A stretch of DNA of 64,000 nucleotides from Marisa cornuarietis (GCA_004794655.1 SMMW01000622.1:1550001-1614000); one strand, 5' to 3'. Positions 47,201 to 59,794 are shown, counted from the first letter of the stretch. The notes: generated by a model from the sequence alone, not told the origin. Made by a program: numbers and translations.

Positions 47201-48679
47201 TTGTATTCACGCTGACTTGTTAATCGCTGGTTGAAGGATGCTGGTTGCGTGTGCTCGTTCAGTGGCATCCCTGGTTCTGTGTGCGTGTGCGTGTGCGTGT
47301 GCGCGCGCGGTTGTATGTGAGTTTTAAAGTTTAAGTAAGGGAAAGAGAAGGACCTCTCGACGTCAGCGCGAACGGAGCACTTTGCCAACAATCGACACGT
47401 CTTCGGTTTTTCTTAACGCTAAGGGGGTTTTTGTGACAAACTTGAGCCAGGAGGGAGAAGACACGGAACAAAGTCGAAAGGCTTGGGTTAGAAAACCCAG
47501 ACGCAAGACGCCAGTCAACGAACGGAACGTGGGGACCTCCAGCTGTCGACATGAAAATTTTCAAGGACTAGGCGACCAGAACTGAAGACTTCCAGGCCCT
47601 TAGGAGAAGCTGCTGTTCTCGAAGGACTAGAAGACTTATGTGGGAGGGTGAATGGTTGTTTTAATGGAAGTTTACAGCACTGTAGCGTTGGAAGTACGGA
47701 TACCAGAGATAGTACTGGGACCCCTTTTAGATGAGCCTGTCCTATGTATCTATCTATGTTTAATAAATCGTTTGTTGTTGGGGCTCGTGGGCCCTGTGTG
47801 GATATTCTAAGTGACTAACGTGTGAATATTGAACATAACGTTATGTTGATGTGGGCCGTAAGAGTTTACATCAGAACTGCCTCCCATATACCTAGTTCCC
47901 TTAAGGCAAATCTTAATTAATTAATTAATTAATTGTAACAGTATGTTTCTTTAAAATAGCTATGCACTTTAACCAACATTTTTTTTAATTAATGACATCA
48001 AAGGTTCCTATCTACACTAGGGATTCATGACTAATTAGTAATAGAAACAATTTTTTCCAATAGTATCAGCTGAACACACAGAAGAATAAGCAGACGACAA
48101 GAAATGCAGCCCTGCAACGCATGATCACTGGCACCACCTGTTGGACTAGCCAGTGTATGTGTGCAGATGACTAGACGCGCTCTCAGTCTTCTCCTGCACC
48201 CTGACATTACTGGCTTAACTCGCCAGCGTGTTCGTCCACTGTCTCGCATGTCGGATAATGTACATGTATACTTTGTGCAGTTGTTGCTGCCATTGCAACA
48301 CAGATCCTGGGTAGCATGTTGCAGCTGATTCACTGTATCGACGTCATCAGTGGTCACAGTTGTCGGTCCAGTTGTTGGATCTCCTATTTACATCATGTAC
48401 AAATTGCTTTCACCGACTTTTCCAACGTTAAAAAAGCTGCTGCAATCGCTTGATACAGAATAGTCTTGTGTGCGCCTGTCACGATTTACTGAGGTTTTCT
48501 AGGTGCTCCGCATCCATACTGGTGGCATTTAAAAGATGAGATCTTTGTGTCCTTTTTTCATCAAAACATGGAAATCAACAGTCATAAACGCGCGCATACA
48601 TTTGGATGACATCATGCACTTAACGTCGAAACAAACAGTCATTCAACTCTTTGACTAAACGAAAATACCTGTCCTACTC
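44269..48679. other. Intergenic non-coding sequence
   Basis: I see no supported gene. Minor features are a TG/TA run near 44904-44930, a GTGTGC run near 47278-47310 and TTAA-type repeats at about 47920-47935. The frame at 45793-46056 (+) matches no family I know. Confidence 0.45.
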
Positions 48680-48800
48680 CGTGACTTAGCTACTCGTACA
48701 CTCATTCATCTTCTTACTCAATTCCTCAGGGTTCAAATCTCGTCTTGGGCACGCTGTTCTTTCTATCCATATGACTTCTGCTTACAGTGTCGGCTGCTTT
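48680..48800 (+). mobile_element. Possible degenerate tRNA-derived SINE
   Basis: TGACTTAGCTACTCGTACAC resembles an A-box, and CAGGGTTCAAATCTCGTC (about 48728-48745) is a good B-box about 45 bp later. TTGGGCACGCTGTTCTTTCT follows, of a kind seen in invertebrate SINE bodies. The 3' part runs into the MITE at 48878. Confidence 0.5.
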
Positions 48801-48877
48801 GCCTTGATATATGTGTAGTTGCTGGCTAGTCGTAAAACAATTCCCCCTACTTACCTATACTCGCATACACTCATAAG

Positions 48878-49072
48878 TACAGGGTTAGTCAAAATTATGT
48901 TAACACTACTACCGACTGTACGTGGTATCATCTTTTACCCGCGAAATGTATGCCCAGACTGGTTCTTGTGTGTTGAACACAATGGTGAACAGGTCTTGCA
49001 CGAGTGACGTGTGTTTTGTGACTAAGTGATTTCTGCCATTAAAATGTTATCATAATTGTGACTAGCCCTCTA
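48878..49072. mobile_element. Mariner-type MITE (195 bp, TA target site)
   Basis: The left end after TA reads CAGGGTTAGTCAAAATTATG. The right end on the - strand reads GAGGGCTAGTCACAATTATG. Over 28 bp I count 23 matches. TA flanks both ends and the interior is about 140 bp of non-coding sequence. Size, TA duplication and TIR style fit a Tc1/mariner-derived MITE. The TIR differs from both deleted mariners in this window, so its parent element is not present here. Confidence 0.88.
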
Positions 49073-51369
49073 TTTTTACAAGGACCAGATAGAAAGGTAA
49101 GATACGTTTCATTGTGGAGGTCGCATCTGCCACATGAACAGCGCGGATGAATACCTGGTGATCAGAGAGTAAGTATGTACGTGTGGGAGAGAGAAGGGTA
49201 GGGGTGGCCGCAGGCGGGACCACAAAAGCACTTACTTGGCACAAGACGAAATGAGAAAATCCCCGCAGCTCCAGACTGTCAACGAGTGCGAGACACACAG
49301 ACGCAGTTGTCGTTATATCGTCGTCTTGAATTGCTCTTTTTATTAGCATTCCTCTTTCTCTTGTCAATTACTTCTGTTGTTAGATATTTCTCATTTTTAA
49401 TGCATCGTGTTATTTAAGCTGCCGACAAGCTGAGACAGTGATCTTTATTAGCTTCAAATCACTCTAATCATCAAATGGATTTTGTGCCTGTTGAACTTAC
49501 CTTGAACAATACCATTAGCTCTTTGAAGTTGAACAAACATTTCCTGTCTCCTGTCATAAGATTTTAGAGAGTTCTTCAGTTTTTCGTGAAACCACCTGAC
49601 ATGAAACGCGATGGGTAAGGCATACAGAGTCAGTTCAGCCCAGCCTTAAAGGGAAATGCAACTTAAATGAGAAGCTGGGCTTACATGATAGATGCTGATC
49701 TTGTTAATCATGTCGCTGCAGTAAACTGTAAATAAATGGTCATTTTGCAGCACGAAATTTTGATCAAACATGGTTCAGTATGTCAGTATCTATCATTTAA
49801 GACCGTTGCTGATAACATACACTGGACATGTGGAATTTTATTGTACACACTACGTGTAGCATGGACTGTGGACATACCCCCCGGCTCACTGCTAATTCAC
49901 CTTCGACCATTCAAAGAGCGGCGGGAGGCATCTGTGCCAGGTGAAGGGGGAGCAACGGTAAAAATCACAGCTTAAAGATTATTTATTCAATGAAACCATC
50001 GGGACCAGATCGCTCACAAACACCATCCCTCTTTGTGCACATGTTGAATAGTATCCCTCCTATCAGCTAAATGAATGGGGGAGGGGGGAACAGTCAAACT
50101 TCTCTGTTATTTATTTGTGTGTCATTGGTAGTAATTGGAAAAAAACACAAAAATCACACCAAATTGCTCGCTAGTCTTTTTTCTGATTATTCCAGCTGCC
50201 AAACTAGATCTGATTAAGCTTTTAAGATAATATTGATAGTACCAACTTCGGTTATTTTTTATGAAAGATATCGTAGAAGATGCCACTTGGAGATTTTTAC
50301 TTTTAGATGTACTGAAGAGCTAACACACTGAATACTTTTTATGAAGGCTTGTAGTTTCACTAAAAGCCAAAGTGTAGAGTCTTCTAACGACATGAGTGAA
50401 TATCAAGAAGAATTTTGACATGATGCATGATTGATGTGGTGAGAATGACAATAACAGGGATCTGTGTAATGCATGTAAAGTACCTGCAAGAACAGAGGTG
50501 CATAATGACAGCCTGGTAATGCAAGTCACACTAACACAGACATGCCACAATGAGAATCGAGAAGATGGATGAAAGGATGGTGTGTAGATGACACAGTAGT
50601 AGGTAGTTTCGAACGGCATAACCGGTCTTCGCAAGATAAGGGTATGGTGTATAGCTAATAAAATCGCAGGTAGTTGATCTACATCTTCGCTTGATGTTAT
50701 TCCGGGAACTTTCTGCTCTCATTACACAGCTAGTGCTGAATTAAAGGTCAAATGTCAAATAAGAGTTGAATTGACTTGGAGAATTACGGGTCCTCGTCCA
50801 GAAATCTGGTGTATTTTTTCTTCTTCTGGCTCTAGCTTCGATTAAAGGCTATAGGCTAAAATTCATCATGGAGATTTTTTTCTTTATTTTGTTCCAAGAT
50901 AAAGGTGTCTTTTTTCCCCTTTGTCGTTGAAGTATGTTTCCTGCTACTTCACTGCTGTAAGCGTCTGAAGGATGCCCAAAAATTACCTTCATTCACTCCA
51001 CGCTGCTGATCCCGTAGCTTTGATGAAAAACTAAATAATTATGGCTGAGACTTGCAGCTTCCAGACCCAAGGAAGAGCCGCTGTTCGGTGCGTAACCTTA
51101 GAAGTTTCGTTTGAGCGTGGACTTTGTGTGGATTTAGCATGACAAGAAACTCCATCCAGCACAGCCAACATGGTCGGCATCAAGTAAACTCTTCAGAACT
51201 ACAAAGACGTCCAACAAATCAGAAGAGGGAGGAACTTCGAGTTTTAGCATCGAAAAAAAGAAAGAAGCTGATATGTGTGGGAGTCGAGAAAACCTTTTGC
51301 CAGATTAAAAGAGAACGAGAGAAATAAATCATTTATCGATCTTTGATTCAGGTCCATAGTGCATGTCGA

Positions 51370-51370
<1 letters not shown>
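49073..51370. other. Intergenic non-coding sequence
   Basis: I see no gene, RNA gene or element ends here. The open frames are short and unlike known proteins. Confidence 0.4.
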
Positions 51371-51430
<60 letters not shown>

Positions 51431-51444
51431 AGAGAGAGAGAGAG
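51371..51444. repeat. (CA)n(GA)n compound microsatellite
   Basis: About 28 CA units with one CAAA interruption near the right end, followed by about seven GA units. Confidence 0.96.
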
Positions 51445-51930
51445 CAAGAGATAGTCTCTAAGATGAAATAGCCGGTAGTACACTTGCTGATCTGTCTGCT
51501 ATTTAATCTCAGGCTGTAAACAACGTGGATTGAAAGGGTTCCCAGAAAACAGACTAACGACTTGTATTGCTGTTCGTTTTTATATTTTACTGTTATTTTG
51601 TCTGGTGAACTTTTGAAGAAAGTCTGTAACAGCTTAGTTAAATTGCGCTTACTTCTTTCAGTGCTTGCGAAGTTTCGTTTTGCATCTTTAGGATACATCG
51701 GGATGTGCCGCAGTTTCTATCATGTTTACCACAACTAACCTAGAATGTTCACCACCCATAACTTAGAATGTTTACAGTAAAGATATAGGGAGAAGTGAGA
51801 AGTACAAGGAAAAAAAACTGATGAAAATGATGCAGTTTGAATTTACATGACTAATTTACATGAACTTGTTTCCCTGTGACACAAAAATCAACCAGGCCGC
51901 AGTCATAAACTGCGAATCTCTTTTCTTGAC

Positions 51931-52070
51931 TATCTGTAGCTGTCCAACTTAACATGTGTAGCTGTCTAATTATACATTTGCAGCTGTCCAACTCTACATC
52001 TGAAGCTGCTCAACTATCTATATATCTGTAGCTGTCCAGTTCTATGTTTGTAACTGTCAAATCTGTCAGT
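51931..52070. repeat. Degenerate tandem repeat, about 26-28-bp unit
   Basis: Five or so copies of the theme TGTAGCTGTCCAACTCTACAT (for example at 51937, 51958 and 52026), with substitutions and small indels. Confidence 0.75.
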
Positions 52071-52984
52071 GTAACTAAACAGTCTTTCCTTTCTACACGA
52101 CTCCTCGCTTTGGCTTCGCTACGTTAGTTCATTTCCCTTCTGACAAGATCTTTCAACTCCTCATTGATTTCTTAACTTTTATTTATTTTTTGTGTTTGCG
52201 AGGTAGCCAGACATGTGCTATATCTCGCTTTCCTTCCCCGTCTCTCTTCTCTCTCTCTCATCTATCATTCCACCTCCGTTGGTCATTCTCTCCTTCGCGT
52301 GAGATCAGTATCGGCGCTTGCAAATTTCTAACTGCAAAGTACATCAGATCTTTAGGGACATCTTTAAGTTTCTCTTAGTTAGTACCTGAAATCTTAAGAG
52401 GAAATCTTCATATCCTTACAGAGTTGTAGATCTTCGCAAGAATAATGTCAACTTTCCTGAAAGCTTCACATTTCATCTCCGCTCAGCTGCGGTTGAAAAT
52501 GACATTGTATTTGATTGCTCAGCCAGAAGTGGTCGTCTGGAGGGTCCTAACCCATCCTCCCCCCCCCACACACACACACACACACTCCGATACCTAATCA
52601 TTGCTTTCCTCGAATACTTCAGCCTGCATCTCTGAAGCAGACATCTGATTCAGCCGACATCTTCCAAATCTGTTCTTAGCACGAGGGGCTCCTATGCTTT
52701 ATGTCTATCGATCTCTCCCCCACCCCATTTTTCTAAACGGTGGTAAGAGATTATATTAAATGCAATGTTCAAAATCCCTAGCAAGAGGAGGTCACTGAGC
52801 ATCACTTGTACACTTCAATACTGAACCCTGGAAATGGGAGCCCGAAAAGGGAGGCAAGCAGCAGCCCTCGCTGACAGGTTGTGATGCCTCCTTTGTCTGC
52901 CTGTCCCTTGTGGAGGCGCCGTCACAGCGCTGGTGTGGTGGTTGGTTGGTCAGTTAGTTTGACAAGCCAGTGCTTCCATCTACA

Positions 52985-53115
52985 GGCGATTTCGCAGCAT
53001 TAGGAGAGAGGGATAATGGAAGGAGGGGGTAGGAAACGAGAGGAGATTTGAACCTGTCACCGGTCTCCCGAGTCGCACCGAGTGACCCCGGGACGTCCGT
53101 TATCGCTACCCACCA
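52985..53115 (-). mobile_element. tRNA-derived SINE (5' part)
   Basis: On the - strand TAGCGATAACGGACGTCCCG (A-box region) and GACAGGTTCAAATCTCC (B-box, 53044-53056) are spaced as in a tRNA promoter. They are followed by TCTCGTTTCCTACCCCCTCC. The sequence is not a functional tRNA because the arms do not pair properly. The SINE body may continue toward 52850, but I cannot set its 3' end. Confidence 0.6.
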
Positions 53116-53746
53116 GAAGCTCGCTTTGATTTGTCTGCCCTATCGATTGCTGCTCTTCTCGCCTCTCGCCTCTCATCAGGCTGCACGAGATTGAGACAGC
53201 TCCCTTCGGTTCTTTACCTTCGTCAACACGAACATCTAACCTGTACTCTGCGAGGTCTTCATCTTTGTGATCTGTATACGTGGACAGATGGCAGGTCACG
53301 GTAAAGAGATTCTCCTTAGTCGCATAGATGGATGTACAGACCAGACAGCCAGTCAGATGGACAGATCAACAAAAACATTGCTATTCGGGGCAGAACTATT
53401 GTTCTAGAATCGATATATCTCGTCCAAAACCCACTATATATATATATATATATCGCTTATTCACACCAAGTAGTCGTTCTCAACTTCTAGACACACGAGC
53501 TTGATTTGTGTGTGTGGCCTAAAACTGTTACACAGATTTAATTCTGTGGTCTAAAGTTTCTACAAGAAACGTGCAGTTTCCGGGTCCACCTCACTACTGA
53601 GGGTTTTATTGATAGATGTTCGTCTCAAATGAGACAACGCAGGATAAGAAAAACGGAGGGAGGGTCTGTAGGGGAGGGGGAGTGGAGGGGCAGGCGCCCT
53701 GACCTGTCCAGTGCGATTGTGGCCAACGGGTGGACCGAAACACTCA

Positions 53747-53822
53747 CCGGTGTCACGATCTCCTGCCTTTACGAGACCATGATTTTAGGTCACACAGTGC
53801 GCAGGCGCAGGGGTCAGCAGGT
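53747..53822. repeat. Inverted duplication, left arm (76 bp)
   Basis: This arm runs from CCGGTGTCACGATCTCCTGC to GGGTCAGCAGGT. It is the reverse complement of 54010-54086, with one substitution and one 1-bp indel over about 77 bp. Confidence 0.95.
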
Positions 53823-54009
53823 CATGTCCAGGTGACATATCATTGAGCTGCATTACAACACATCCTCGATCCGCAAGTCTTCCACAATTGACAATGTTGT
53901 TAAATTCAAGACATATACTGTCCTAACACATGATAAAATCCACTTCTCGTACTCACACTCATCTCACGGTATAAGAAGATCGCATATTTACACTCTCTGC
54001 ACATGAGTC

Positions 54010-54086
54010 ACCTGCTGACCCCTGCGCCTGCGCACTATGTGACCTAAAAATCATGGTCTCGTAAAGGCAGGAGATCGTGACACCGG
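54010..54086. repeat. Inverted duplication, right arm (77 bp)
   Basis: This is the partner of 53747-53822, with a 187-bp spacer between the arms. A transcript through it would form a long near-perfect hairpin. The spacer is unrelated and the outer flanks do not pair further, so this is not a plain TIR element with visible TSDs. Confidence 0.95.
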
Positions 54087-54240
54087 CATGGCCTTCAGGT
54101 AGGGAGCCACTTGTCATGTGACACCTCGACCTGCCATCGCTCAGCAAAGTGTAGAGTCGGGGCGGAACAAAGTCTCTCCTGGCGATGCAGACGGCTATGG
54201 GGCGCCAAGAGGGGAATTTTCTCAAATTTGCTATTTCTAG

Positions 54241-54440
54241 CTATACATTGCAATGTATAATTATAGAATGCAATGTATAGCTATACATTGCATTTTATAC
54301 TTATAGATTGCATTTTATATTTATACAATTCATTCTATACTTATAGATTGCATTCTATAGCTATACATTGCATTCTATAAGTATAAAATGCAATGTTTAG
54401 CTATACATTGAAATGTATAATTATACATTGCAATGTATAG
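54241..54440. repeat. Array of ten 20-bp palindromic units
   Basis: Ten consecutive units keep an exact 20-bp register with no indel across 200 bp. The best unit, CTATACATTGCAATGTATAG (split across units 1/2 and intact in spirit in unit 10), is a perfect palindrome. Most other units are imperfect palindromes around a central TGCA. It is A/T-rich and non-coding, and starts about 155 bp to the right of the inverted duplication. Confidence 0.95.
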
Positions 54441-54500
54441 CTAGAGAGAGAAAAACTCGGTAAAAACCGAAGTGTTTCATTTATATTATACTCAGAAGTT

Positions 54501-54600
54501 GCTATCCAATTCATTTTATATATACATTTCAATTCTTTAGCTATAGAATGCATTCTAGCTATACATTTGAAATCTATATTTATAGATTGCATTCTTTTGA
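54501..54600. repeat. Second block of the 20-bp palindromic array, more degenerate
   Basis: Units such as CTATAGAATGCATTCTAG (18 bp) and CTATACATTTGAAATCTATA continue the motif after a 60-bp gap, exactly three unit lengths. One of those 60-bp thirds (TTATATTATACTCAGAAGTT) may be a very decayed unit. Confidence 0.85.
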
Positions 54601-55787
54601 CTTGAAATGTATACGGAACGAGGCTGGCTCATTTGCATATGGGAAAAGAAGGTCAAAGACTAACCAATCAGTGGGCTCGTAGCAGATTAAAGAAGGAGAA
54701 AGGGAGGTTAACAGACGGTCACTGGATTCATTACACATTTGAACAAAACAAAACAACACATTCTGCGACAAAAACTTTTTGGTCTCTACGATCCCAAGTT
54801 GCAGACGACTCTCGGCCACTGGTATGAGCGCACTGATTGGTTGGTCTTGCCTCCTACAGCGACAACACAGCTGGAAGAAACTCGTGTCAGCTGCATTTTC
54901 AAAGGTTATCCCATATGTCGCTTGTATTTGTCGTTAAAAAAATGTCTACACCTTTTGTAAACAAAGGATGGAAAGAATGAACAAACAAGTATAAGAAAGA
55001 AAAACCTGACGAAAAGAAAAGTATGAAAATATCCAAATTTGGGGGTAAATGAAAACACTGTAAGAACAAGACGAACAAGTGAAAATTAAAACACGATGAA
55101 TGTAAAAATGCATTTTTCAAATGAGGGTGCTGAATGTTCAGTTTGTAAAGATGGAAGAAAACAGCAAATGACTAAGAAAATGTCATTTTCTGCGGTCACA
55201 GCACGTGAGAAGATTCTCATTTTGCTGAGCAGACAAAACATTATGTACACACCAAAATAGCAGACGCAAAGCAGGAAATTACAAAAGACATAAAAATTAG
55301 ACAAGAAAGAAAAAATAGAGAAGGAACGAACGAACGAAAGCAGAAGAAAGGGGGAGAGAACGAAAGAACAGAGAGAAACAGCCAAGAAGCCAAGGAACTG
55401 CGCGAGTCATCATCGCCATCACCCGTAATGTAAAAAACGTACGTTTTTTATATATTCAAAGTTACATTTTGTCAGGTGTCAGAAAGTAAATATGAAATTC
55501 AGATGGTCACCTCAAACATGAATAAAATAACTATTTTTATTTTTATTTGAAATGTACTATAAAAAAAAGGGTAAAATATGTTTCCTTGAGTCTCGGGAAG
55601 CTCTATAACTTAAAATAAAGAAGTATGAGGGGCACTCTTGGAACTTGAAATACTCCGGGGCTCCTCACTCTGTACACTTTATGTATTAAAGAAAGTCGCG
55701 AGACCTATAAGAGCAAAAAAATGTTTACCTTTTTTAGTACATTTCATTTTAAAAAATTTACTTTTTTCATTTTAAAGTTTGAAGTGA

Positions 55788-56811
55788 CACAACTTGGCTC
55801 ACGAGCCCCCACCCCTGCTCTTCCCCGAACACAATACTCAACGACGTGTGATTTCAATGTAACAATAAAGAAAAGATTTATTAATTACAAAAGCATTTCA
55901 AACAAAACACAAACAAATGGACTCGTCTAGGGGGGTCCCAATACCATCCGTGCTAGAGCGTACTTCTGATGTTACAGTGCTGTTGCCTCTCTTTACAAAT
56001 ACCATACACACTCGCAAGCGCACCAACTTAGCTCTGTTACAGCTGGTTTGTTGAGAGTCCAATACTTCAGTTGACTGCCACGACACACTGACGATTTCCC
56101 TTCGAAGTGATGTCTGATGGTCTGACGTCTTCCTCCCTCGAACTGTCACCACGTCAGAGAGCGACGACTGCTTGTCCCGGTGACCCTGATTCGAGCCTTG
56201 TACCACTCGAGGTACACACGTGGGTTCCTCGACGACTGCAATGCCTCGTACAGCCGCCACGCAAACACCACCACAGACGGTCTCAGTCCTTCGAGACCCG
56301 ACGACTTCTGGCGGCCTCAACGTTAAGCCTCTACCTCTCACACTGGTAGAGCGAGCCCACAGTCACACAGCCCTTTCCTCTCCACGACGACAGCAGGCAG
56401 TCTTGACAGTCCGTCGCCAATTACTTGCCTCCTTCTCTCAAGGTTTTCTGACCCGACTTCTTTCCTCCCGAGTCTTGCCTTCGTGGCTAAGACTTGGTCC
56501 AAGGCAGAAGTGTAGCTGGCGTTAGAAAGCTGAAGTCGCTTCGACTGGTGACCCGTTGCTCCCCCACTCAAACGTTCGCCGAAAAAACCCCCCGAAATGT
56601 GTTCTTGTCTCTCTATTTATCTCTCCACATTCTCACAGATACATACAACGAGGGATGCCATTGGTCAGTAACTCATCATCCAATCAGCTACAATTAGAGT
56701 CAGCAAACGACAGGAGGAGATCTCTCTCTGACCACAGGCCACGCCTACAGGTGGTTGTGGTCAGGTGGCTAAACCTCCCTCCCCCCTGTCCTATTACGTG
56801 GTTTGGCGGGA
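55788..56811. repeat. Dispersed repeat of about 1.0 kb, copy 2
   Basis: Direct-orientation partner of 23834-24931, sharing the landmarks listed there. It lacks copy 1's internal duplication. Sequence past 56811 (CCACGTGTGCGG...) has no counterpart after copy 1, where the LINE block starts. Confidence 0.9.
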
Positions 56812-59758
56812 ACCACGTGTGCGGCTGCCCCGAGGAATCTTTCCCCTCTCCCCAGACTTTGTTGACGTTAGCCAGCCATCGGTCACGCATGGCGGCCGAA
56901 ATCACTTAGCCCCACGCGTCCATTTAGGCGTCCATACCGAAACATACGCCCCCTACTTTCTCGCCAAAGGGCCTCAGGCTTGTCAACAAGGCGCTCTAGA
57001 CACTAAGTGGGCAGATTGTTACCTACCCCCTCGAGTTATCTCATGACACGCTTCTCTGCTTCAGTCTCCGACAACAATGTTTCCTGATCTTTTGCCTCTT
57101 ATGTTGTAGGCGTCCTTATCTTTGAGTTACGGCTTCACACGTCTGTGGTCTTTCTCTCGCCAGAGGGTCCAGTCTCGTCATAAGTGACGGTTGCTAATCT
57201 AGCATCGGGTTATGTGACTGACTGAGACACAACAGTCTATTTCTACACACTTTGTGCATGCCAGGGTCTATCCATTGTTTTCGTAGTGTGACAGGCCTAT
57301 GGGAACTGTAACAACATACATACATACATACATACAGTTCTAAGGGTCAGGAAGACGTTTATCCATTGTTTTTCGTTTTACTTTGTGACGTTATTCACTT
57401 CGTCCAGTCTGAGTTAAGGGAGATAACCTATAGTTTACTAGTCCTAGAGCAGCAGTTACTTTTCTCCCCTAATTCGTCTTACAAAATTTCAAAGAATTTA
57501 AATACTTTACTATTTGTGGACTGCTGGAAATGAGTTTAGTATTGCATTGTCACTGGAAATGAGTAACTGGTGAAAGTTTCAGACCTGTAGGACGATGGAA
57601 AGTGGGTGAATAACCGATTACAAAATTCGAACCCAACACAAAGATACATTGTAAGTTAAAAAAAAAAAAAAAAACCAACAAAAACAGATCAGTCTAATTT
57701 TAGCATTTGATCAGTCGGGCTATCGATCTCTTTATTTTTCTAAATGAAAGCTATGTAATACGTGTATGTCTTGTATGAATATATCAGTAAGGTTTTAGAA
57801 CAATTGCTGACTTGAGCTCCTATTCGTGGACATTGGTAATTTACCCACGGGTAAAACTGCCCTAGGCTGGGTACGGAATCAACTGGTTAAGTTACCTCGA
57901 CAGGTAACCTAACTACCGAGTTGTGAGCTACTGAGGAGGTGAAGCGACCATCCCAGCGGGAATTCCCGAAGGGGTGTCACTGCGCATGTGTTGTGGGGGT
58001 CAGAGGGTGAAACTGACAATTATTAGACGAGAGTTTTTTTTTAATAAATAAATTTTTAAAAAAACCAAGCAAACCTCTAAGGAAAGTCGAATTTATTCAT
58101 TCTAATCAATCAATATTCCTAGAGCAAGCATTACAGCAAGTAAAGCAAGTATAAACTATTAATTTATTTTCATTTGGAAACAATATGGCGGCGGAAAAAA
58201 GTGAATGGGATGATAACAATTACAAAGTTAAAAGCTTTTTTTTATAGCATTTACTTCTATTAGATTATGGATTAAACGGAAACTGCGTTCACCGAACAGT
58301 TGTGCACCATTAAGCCTGTGAAATTTATTTGTTAGTTCTAGAAAAAAATCCGTTTTCGCTTAAATCAATAACGATCTCAAGCGTCATTTGCTATGAGGAA
58401 ACAAGTAATCGGGACACCTCCGATAAAAGAAAAACTGGCTAGTAAAGCTATTTGGGTAGTCCTATACCTCGAGGCCATGCATACAGATGCATCTACCCAT
58501 TTCGGATAGGTTAGCAAGTTAAGTAAGCATACTTCATTGATACGAGCTCAGAGTTGCAGCAGATCTTAGGGACGGAGGTGAATGAGGTGCTAAAGACCTC
58601 ACTTATAGTTTGCAGTCAGCTTTTGTGAGGGTGATACCCGTCTCGTCCCCCTTGCTATATCTTTTATGCAGCTCCACCGTTGAGTCAATTGTGGGAAGTA
58701 TACCGCGTCACACAGATAGAGAAACGGGTATAGTATGCGCGCTTTCAGGTTTGGATCGTTGCTTTTAAAAATTATTGGGGTATCCGTTCCCCAAACAATA
58801 CTAAGCCAGTAAATGCTAATGGCTTCAAATGTATTATTGAAGAAATTTCTTTTAAATATGTTTAATAAAATTACCAGAAGCTTTATCATTGTCTTTGATG
58901 CCTTGGTCAACTTGTTCTTTTCTTAACTGTGGACATGCGCACATTAATAATGCATATGATTGCACGTGTGTACACGCGAGCTCGCATACGTGTATGAGGA
59001 ACAGAGAGAGAGGCTCGGAGGATACTTTATGATATTGATTAGTTAAAACTGTTATAGCTGTATTTTTCAGTCTGTCACGACTGATTACAGGCTGGGAGAA
59101 TACAGATGACAAGCTAGTGCACCAGACTGAGGCGGTTAGTGGCGTAGTATTCACTTGCTCCTGCTGCTTGTGAACTTGTGAAGAAAAGAAGTGTGATAGC
59201 TGGGATATTTATAACGCTTTTGTCACCAGCATGACCGAAGCGTGGAGGACGACAGAAAAGACCACCACGAATTATAAGCATCTCCCTGGCAGTTCAATCA
59301 GCCAAAGCCAGAAAACCTTTTACCAGCTTCCCTTACCACATTCTCAACAACGCACCTGATCCCAGTTATCTCTCTCTCTCTTTTTTTTTCTTTTCTACCT
59401 TTTTTGCACATTGTGAAGAATGACATCTCACGCATAGGGTCTTGGGGTGGTCAATAGATATTCTTGCCCCTTCAGTATTTTTGAGGGTCCTGCCCCTGTT
59501 GCGCACGTTGTTCTTACGTCACTGGACTGTCAGATGAATTGCGTTACTAGTGACACGGTTTATAGAAAGCCGATGATGAAACGCTGCTGCTGCTCTCGTG
59601 TTTTGATGGGGCTTACTCGCTTAGTTCCTCTTATTTCTTTTGTACATTGTTTAAATATTCTTTTCTTTTCTGTTTGTGATTTTCTGTTCACTTTTTTTCT
59701 TTTCTTCTAAGCTCTAGGGTGTAGCGTATGCTAATAACAATAAAACACCAGGCAGTAC
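56812..59758. other. Intergenic non-coding sequence
   Basis: Contains a CATA run at about 57313-57336 and a poly(A) run of about 17 at 57658-57674 that may be the tail of an unrecognised retroposon. I see no gene. Confidence 0.45.
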
Positions 59759-59759
59759 T

Positions 59760-59761
59760 AA

Positions 59762-59794
<33 letters not shown>
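59760..59794. repeat. (CA)n(TA)n compound microsatellite
   Basis: About seven CA units followed by about nine TA units. Confidence 0.92.

Noticed and set aside
54241..54600. CRISPR-like regular spacing
   Set aside because: The units are contiguous with no unique spacers, and the genome is eukaryotic. It is a satellite-type palindromic array.
55624..55660. TATGAGGGGCACTCTTGGAA, similar in style to a mariner end
   Set aside because: I could not find a matching inverted copy within a few kilobases.
56107..56525. Overlapping frames of 80-147 codons in the second copy of the dispersed repeat
   Set aside because: The corresponding frames in copy 1 (23963-24379) are different and broken, so there is no conserved reading frame.
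23834..56811. The 1.1-kb repeat pair as the two LTRs of one retrotransposon
   Set aside because: The interval of 32 kb contains receptor exons and unrelated elements but no gag-pol. The copies are too diverged and differ internally.
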